Origin: Amycolatopsis anabasis
GTDB lineage: Bacteria > Actinomycetota > Actinomycetes > Mycobacteriales > Pseudonocardiaceae
Reading direction: 5' to 3'
NCBI RefSeq assembly: GCF_009765355.1
Contig: NZ_VTHK01000016.1
Location: 62,001 to 126,000 of the forward strand
DNA length: 64,000 nt
Of the stretch, positions 59,721-64,000 are shown piece after piece. The notes beneath the pieces are model-generated. The model worked only from the letters and a program-made list of their open reading frames with translations. It had not been told where the DNA came from and did no database searches. Position numbers and translations under genes: made by a program. Position 1 is the stretch's first letter, and every line of letters begins with the position of its first letter.

Positions 59721-61328
59721 TCACAGTCCACTGAGGAATGTCGCGGCGGCGGCCACCGCGGGCTTGGACGAACCCGCGCCCTTCAGCAGGACCGCGAACG
59801 CGACATCCCCGCGGTAACCGGCGAACCAGCCGTCGGACTGGGTTCCGTCGCCGAACTGGGCGGTGCCGGTCTTGCCGAAGACCTGGCCGCTACCGCGCAG
59901 CTCGGACGCGGTGCCGCCGGTCACCACCTCGCGCATCATCTGCCGCAGCGCCCCGATCACCCCGCCCGGCGGCGGCTGGTAACCGGTGTTCACCCGGGTG
60001 TCCAGGCCGCGCCACAGTTTCGGCGTGACCGCGCGGCCCGCGGCGACGGTGGCGGCCATCAGCGCGATCCCGAACGGGCTCGCCTGCACCTTGCCCTGCC
60101 CGATCGCGTTCTCGACCTGTTCGGCCTGATTGGCCGCCGGTTCGACCTTGCCCGCCTCGCTGGAGATCCCGGGGATCTCGAAGTCCGCGTTCAGGCCGAA
60201 CTGGCTCGCCGCCCGCGCGAGCGCGTCCGCGGGCAGCCCGGACGCCAGCTGGGCGAACGTGGTGTTGCAGGAATGCGCGAAGGCGCTGTGCAGCGGCTGC
60301 GGCGGCAGCGCGAAGTTGTTGTCGTTGGGGATGGTGCGCTGGCCGAGCTGAACCGACGCCGGGCAGTCGAGGACGGTGTTGGCGTCCTGGCCGCCGTGTT
60401 GCAGCACCGCGGCCGCGGTGGCGATCTTGAACGTCGACCCGGGCGCGTACAGCCCGCTGAACGCCTTGGGGTCCAGCCCGGCGGCCGCGTTCTGGGCGAC
60501 CGCGAGGATCTCGCCGCTGGAGGGTTGCAGCGCGAGCAGCGCCGCGGGGAACCGCGCGCCGTCGACCGCGGCCTGCGCGGCGCCCTGCGCACCGGCACCC
60601 AGGGTGATCGTGAGCGGTTTCGCCTGGGCGGTCCCGGTGCCGCCCAGGGTTTCCACGTCGGCCCCGGCGGCGTCGGTGCGGGTGACCGACCAGCCGCCCG
60701 CGCCCTGCTCCTGGGTGAGCTTGGTCATGCTCGACCGCAGCAGCGGCGCCGGATTGCCCTCGGCGGGCTGGATGCCGGACTCCTGCCAGAGCATCAGCGG
60801 TTTGCCGTCCCGGTCGACCACCGCCGGGGTGCCGGCGCGGGTGCGCAGCGCGAGCCGCTGGTTCGCCTCCAGCTTCGGGTGCACGAGCGCCGGGGTCCAG
60901 TGCACCGACCAGTGGTCGCCGGTGCGGATGAGCTGGAGGCTGTTGTCGTAGGCCCAGGTGCGCCCGGCGCCGAGGGTCCAGGTGACGTGGAAGGCGCCGC
61001 TCGCCTTGCCGTCCCCGGCCGGGGTGACCTGCCGCAGGAGGACCTGGGCCTGCGCCGCGGGCAGGCCGGTGCGCACCGCGGCGAGCAGCGCGCTCGCGGC
61101 GGCCGGATCGTCGGTGAGGTTTCCCGCGGCGGTCGCGTTCCCGGCGGCGAAGGCGTCCAGGTAGCGGGCCGCGACCGAGCTCGGCTCGTCCGCGGCTGCC
61201 GAGGGGGTCGCGGCCGCCGGTTCGGTGCCCGCGGAACCGCCCCGCAGTCCGATCACCGCGGCGACCACGATCGCGACGACGGCCGTCGCACCCCCGGCGA
61301 GTATCCAGCGCCTGGTAACGGGTTTCAC
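59721..61328 (-). CDS. Class B penicillin-binding protein with MecA-N-like domain
   Basis: 535 residues. N-terminal membrane anchor (WILAGGATAVVAIVVAAVIGL), an NTF2-like MecA N-terminal domain (VAARYLDAFAAGNATAAGNL...DDPAAASALLAAVRTGLP...WAYDNSLQLIRTGDHWSVHWTPALVHPKL), then the transpeptidase domain with S298-TFK301, S353-CN355 and K486-TG488. All three active-site motifs are intact. The MecA-N domain is the form found in beta-lactam-tolerant PBP2a-like proteins and in many actinobacterial PBPs. Acts on peptidoglycan outside the membrane. Confidence 0.92.
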   Translation of the reverse strand: MKPVTRRWILAGGATAVVAIVVAAVIGLRGGSAGTEPAAATPSAAADEPSSVAARYLDAFAAGNATAAGNLTDDPAAASALLAAVRTGLPAAQAQVLLRQVTPAGDGKASGAFHVTWTLGAGRTWAYDNSLQLIRTGDHWSVHWTPALVHPKLEANQRLALRTRAGTPAVVDRDGKPLMLWQESGIQPAEGNPAPLLRSSMTKLTQEQGAGGWSVTRTDAAGADVETLGGTGTAQAKPLTITLGAGAQGAAQAAVDGARFPAALLALQPSSGEILAVAQNAAAGLDPKAFSGLYAPGSTFKIATAAAVLQHGGQDANTVLDCPASVQLGQRTIPNDNNFALPPQPLHSAFAHSCNTTFAQLASGLPADALARAASQFGLNADFEIPGISSEAGKVEPAANQAEQVENAIGQGKVQASPFGIALMAATVAAGRAVTPKLWRGLDTRVNTGYQPPPGGVIGALRQMMREVVTGGTASELRGSGQVFGKTGTAQFGDGTQSDGWFAGYRGDVAFAVLLKGAGSSKPAVAAAATFLSGL

Positions 61329-61406
61329 CCGGACTCCCCCTGTTCCGACGGCACGTGTGGATCACGCACCGGCCCCGGGGAATCCATCGCGGGCGCGGCC
61401 CGGTCG

Positions 61407-62570
61407 TTACCGGGCGGCCAGCGCCGTGCCGACCAGGACCAGGCGGAGCACCCGTTCGGCCGCGTCGGCGAGCAGTTCGGCCGCATGCTCGAGCGCCTCG
61501 GGCAGCGTGATCGGCGCGGCGAGGATGCCCGCGTAGGCGTCGATCCCGGCGTCGAACGTGGTCCGGGCCCCGGCGCCGATGGTCCCGGCGAGCGCGATCA
61601 CCGGTTTGCCGTGCCGCTTGGCGCGGCGGGCCACCTCGCCGGGCACCTTCCCGCGCGCGGTCTGCGCGTCGATCGCGCCCTCGGCGGTGAACACCAGATC
61701 CGCCGCGGCGAGCCGGGCGTCCAGATCGGCGTGGTCGAGCAGGACGTCGAAGCGCGGGAGCAGGCGGGCCCCGAGCATCCCGGCCAGCCCCGCGCCGAGG
61801 CCGCCCGACGCTCCCCCGCCCGGCACGAACCGCAGATCCACGTCGCGGTGGTGCTCGAGGAGCTTGGCCCAGTGCTCCATCGCCGTCGACAGGGCCTCGA
61901 CCTGCTCCGGCCCGGCCCCCTTCTGCGGACCGAACACCCGGGCCACCCCGTGCTCGCCGACGAGCAGGTTGCACGGGTTGCACGCCACGGTCAGCTCGGT
62001 CCCCGCGAGCCGTTCGTCCATTGTGGACAGATCCAGCCGGACGACGTCGGCGAGGGTGTAGCCGTCCGCCTCGACCGGCGTGCCCACCGCGTCGAGGAAC
62101 CGGGCGCCGAGGGCGCGCAGCGCGCCCGCGCCGCCGTCGCAGGTGCCGGAGTCCCCGCAACCGACCAGGATGCGGCGGCACCCCGCGTCGAGCGCCGCGC
62201 GGATCAGCTCGCCCACGCCGTAGGTGGTGGTGCGGCCGGGGTCGCGGAGGTCGGCGGGCACCAGGCGTAGCCCGGCCGCCGCGGCCATCTCCACCACGGC
62301 GGTGCGCGGACCGTCCCCGCCGAGGATCGCGAACTGGGCGCACACCGGCTCGCCGACCGGCCCGGTCACCCGCACCGGGACCAGTTCGCCACCGGTGGCC
62401 GCGGCGAGGGTGCGCGCCGAGCCTTCGCCGCCGTCGACCAGCGGCACGGTGTCGACCACCGCACCGGGCACGACCCGGCGCACCCCGGCGGTGATCGCCG
62501 CGGCCACCGCCTCGGCGGCCAGCGACTCCTTGAATCCGCTCGGGGCCACCACGAAACGCAACGGGGTCAT
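61407..62570 (-). CDS. Glycerate kinase, second copy
   Basis: 387 residues from ATG 62570 (AGGAG six bases upstream; the ATG at 62576 abuts the ribosome site). Family sequence: RFVVAPSGFKESLAAEAVAAAITAGVRRVVPGAVVDTVPLVDGGEGSARTL, TTTYGVGELIRAALDAGCRRILVGCGDSGTCDGGAG, ACNPCNLLVGEHGVARVFGPQKGAGPEQV, FTAEGAIDAQTARGKVPGEVARRAKRHGKPVIALAGTIG. Differs from the copy at 9393 in several otherwise constant motifs (CDSG for GGSAG). It is directly behind the permease gene, so probably handles imported glycerate or a related hydroxy acid. Confidence 0.9.
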   Translation of the reverse strand: MTPLRFVVAPSGFKESLAAEAVAAAITAGVRRVVPGAVVDTVPLVDGGEGSARTLAAATGGELVPVRVTGPVGEPVCAQFAILGGDGPRTAVVEMAAAAGLRLVPADLRDPGRTTTYGVGELIRAALDAGCRRILVGCGDSGTCDGGAGALRALGARFLDAVGTPVEADGYTLADVVRLDLSTMDERLAGTELTVACNPCNLLVGEHGVARVFGPQKGAGPEQVEALSTAMEHWAKLLEHHRDVDLRFVPGGGASGGLGAGLAGMLGARLLPRFDVLLDHADLDARLAAADLVFTAEGAIDAQTARGKVPGEVARRAKRHGKPVIALAGTIGAGARTTFDAGIDAYAGILAAPITLPEALEHAAELLADAAERVLRLVLVGTALAAR

Positions 62571-62584
62571 GATCATCTCCTGGA

Positions 62585-64000
62585 TCAGTGAAGGGACAGC
62601 CCGAGCGCGGGCCAGACGAACCGCGCGAAGCCGAGGACGAGCAGCACGACCAGCGGCCCGAGCACCGCGGACAGCCGCAGCAGGTCGCGGCGGTCGTAGG
62701 TGGGCACGCCCTCGACGGCGGCGAACAGGGCCACCGGTTTCGCCGAGGACGGGAGCGTGTGGCAGAACCCGGCCGCCACCGTCGACACGAACGCGATCGC
62801 CGCCGGGTTGAAACCGGCCGCGCTCGCCAGCGGGATCACCAGCGGCACCAGCACCGACGATCGCGCCGACCGGGACTGCAGGACCAGGTGGGCGCCCGCG
62901 CTGAGCACCACCACCAGTACCAGGAATCCCGATGCGGGCAGGCCGCCGCCGAAGACCAGTCCGGTCAGCCAGTGTGCGGCGCCGGAGGAGACAAGCGCGG
63001 AGCCGAGGACCGCGGTGGTCGCCATGAACAGCAGCAGGGACCACGGCACCGACTCGAGCTGGCGACCGAGTCCGGTCGTCCCCAGCCGGGGCGTGGTAAT
63101 CACGAGCGCGCCAGCCAACGCCACCACGGCCGGGCCGATGCCGTGCAGCGATTCGGTGCACCACAACAGGATCACCCCGCCGAGCACGATCAGCGCACGC
63201 CGCTGGGCGGAGGTGAGCGGCTCCCCGCCGGGGACGCCCAGTTCCCGGGTTTCGATCGACAGCGGCCGCCGCCGGTCGGCCCGGGTCGTGGTGAGCAGCA
63301 GCACCACTTCGGCGGCACAGTGCGAACTCACCACGGCGAAGGGCAGCCCGAGCAGGAGCCACCGGCCGAAGCCGATCCCGGAACCGGTGGTTTCCGCGAG
63401 GACCTGGCTCGTGATCAGGTGTGCCCCGGCGCCGATGAGGCTGGCGATCGCGGACAGCAGGATCACCGAGGGAAAGAGGATCGCGAGCGCCCGGACCACG
63501 GATTCCCGCCGCCGCAAGGATTTCGCCAGCGCGACGAACACCGGCAGCGCCAGCGCGGCCCGGCCGGAGGTCGCCGGGATCGCGAGCGCGGTGACCACCA
63601 GCGCCACCGTCACCAGATGCGCGAGCTGCCGCACGGTCCGCGCCCGCGACACGAGCGCCACGGCGGCGCGCGCGGGAAGTCCGGTCGCCGCCAGTCCCCC
63701 GGCGAGGACGAACGCGGCGACCAGCAGCCAGATCGTCTCGTCACCCAGCGCGCCGAACAGGGTGTCCGGGCCGATGACGCCGGTGAACACCAGTGCCAGC
63801 GCGGCCACCAGGCCGACGAACGTGTCGTCGACGGGCGCGAACATCCACGCCAGGACCGCGGCCGCGAACACGACCAGCGCGGCCCGGCCGTGCGGGCTCA
63901 GCTCCCCGCCGGGCAGGACGTAAAGCAGGACCAGCGCGAGCACCGCCGCCCCGAACCCGATCAGGCCACGGCGACGCCCGCGGCCCGGCCCGGAGGGGAT
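62585..64000 (-). CDS. SLC13/DASS-type permease, 5' end outside window
   Basis: At least 471 residues; the frame is open to base 64000, so the true start is beyond the window and the GTG at 63943 need not be it. About 12 membrane helices, with GPDTLFGALGDETIWLLVAAFVLAGGLAATGLPARAAVALVSRART, ALAIPATSGRAALALPVFVALAKSL and the second repeat FVSTVAAGFCHTLPSSAKPVALFAAVEG. The SLC13-like SxT/SxP motifs are visible. Transports dicarboxylates or hydroxy acids with Na+ or H+; the linked glycerate kinase suggests a glycerate-like substrate (inference). 14 bases to the kinase start. Confidence 0.86.
   Translation of the reverse strand: MPSGPGRGRRRGLIGFGAAVLALVLLYVLPGGELSPHGRAALVVFAAAVLAWMFAPVDDTFVGLVAALALVFTGVIGPDTLFGALGDETIWLLVAAFVLAGGLAATGLPARAAVALVSRARTVRQLAHLVTVALVVTALAIPATSGRAALALPVFVALAKSLRRRESVVRALAILFPSVILLSAIASLIGAGAHLITSQVLAETTGSGIGFGRWLLLGLPFAVVSSHCAAEVVLLLTTTRADRRRPLSIETRELGVPGGEPLTSAQRRALIVLGGVILLWCTESLHGIGPAVVALAGALVITTPRLGTTGLGRQLESVPWSLLLFMATTAVLGSALVSSGAAHWLTGLVFGGGLPASGFLVLVVVLSAGAHLVLQSRSARSSVLVPLVIPLASAAGFNPAAIAFVSTVAAGFCHTLPSSAKPVALFAAVEGVPTYDRRDLLRLSAVLGPLVVLLVLGFARFVWPALGLSLH

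Overview
This is ordinary high-GC actinobacterial chromosome, most like Amycolatopsis or a close Pseudonocardiaceae relative. I judge this from the very high G+C, frequent GTG and occasional TTG starts, four-base ATGA/GTGA gene overlaps, a mycothiol-type DinB/MDMPI enzyme, an F420-type luciferase-like oxidoreductase, UdgX and a SAM-IV riboswitch. No tRNA, rRNA, CRISPR array, insertion sequence, integrase or phage gene was seen. Genes are densely packed. Two genes run off the ends: a cytochrome P450 on the left and an SLC13-type permease on the right.

Layout. 0-12.6 kb: partial P450, SRPBCC protein, UdgX, cold-shock-domain protein, PucR-type regulator, the two-subunit molybdenum oxidoreductase iorA/iorB, a secreted lipase, a three-gene MerR/cysteine-pair protein/YnfA operon, a glycerate kinase, an MBL-fold hydrolase, a DUF427 protein and a MarR regulator. 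12.6-13.0 kb: a non-coding stretch with 21-bp repeats in inverted arrays. 13.0-23.5 kb: a complete L-rhamnose locus (ABC importer, isomerase, bifunctional aldolase/dehydrogenase, kinase) with a divergent LacI regulator. 23.5-31.5 kb: an ArsR-AHSA1-VOC operon, a TetR-flavin monooxygenase pair, a second monooxygenase, a GH78 alpha-L-rhamnosidase that would feed the rhamnose pathway, and a thioesterase facing a TetR gene across mirror-image operators.

32-40.3 kb: a metal and hydrogenase-related zone with an ArsR-type probable nickel sensor, an unknown protein coupled to a hydrogenase maturation protease, and further on a CbiM / PDGLE / CbiQ-CbiO-fusion nickel or cobalt importer. Between them lie DinB, TetR, maleate-isomerase-like, ketopantoate-reductase-like and mycothiol-dependent-isomerase-like genes. 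40.4-43.5 kb: a HAD phosphoglucomutase plus a GH65 disaccharide phosphorylase. 43.5-52 kb: a small acidic protein, Ppx/GppA phosphatase, a sortase-fold protein that has lost its catalytic cysteine, an LLM oxidoreductase, an HD hydrolase, a GlxA-type regulator and tandem DUF885 peptidases. 52-64 kb: a winged-helix/proline-rich protein, RluD-type pseudouridine synthase and lspA, a membrane protein, a class V aminotransferase behind a SAM-IV riboswitch, a secreted M23 peptidase, a K+/H+ antiporter, a class B penicillin-binding protein, and a second glycerate kinase with a permease.

The most distinctive signals are non-coding or atypical. They are the 21-bp repeat element (inverted pair plus a distant copy), a recurring GTCGTGAGTG hairpin at gene ends, one operator motif (AACCANNTGGTT) shared by the ArsR operon and a distant DinB gene, the pseudo-sortase, the orphan hydrogenase-protease locus, and the SAM-IV riboswitch. 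I saw no clear wholly novel multigene system. The best uncharacterised candidates are the MerR/CC-protein/YnfA operon and the unknown partner of the hydrogenase protease.
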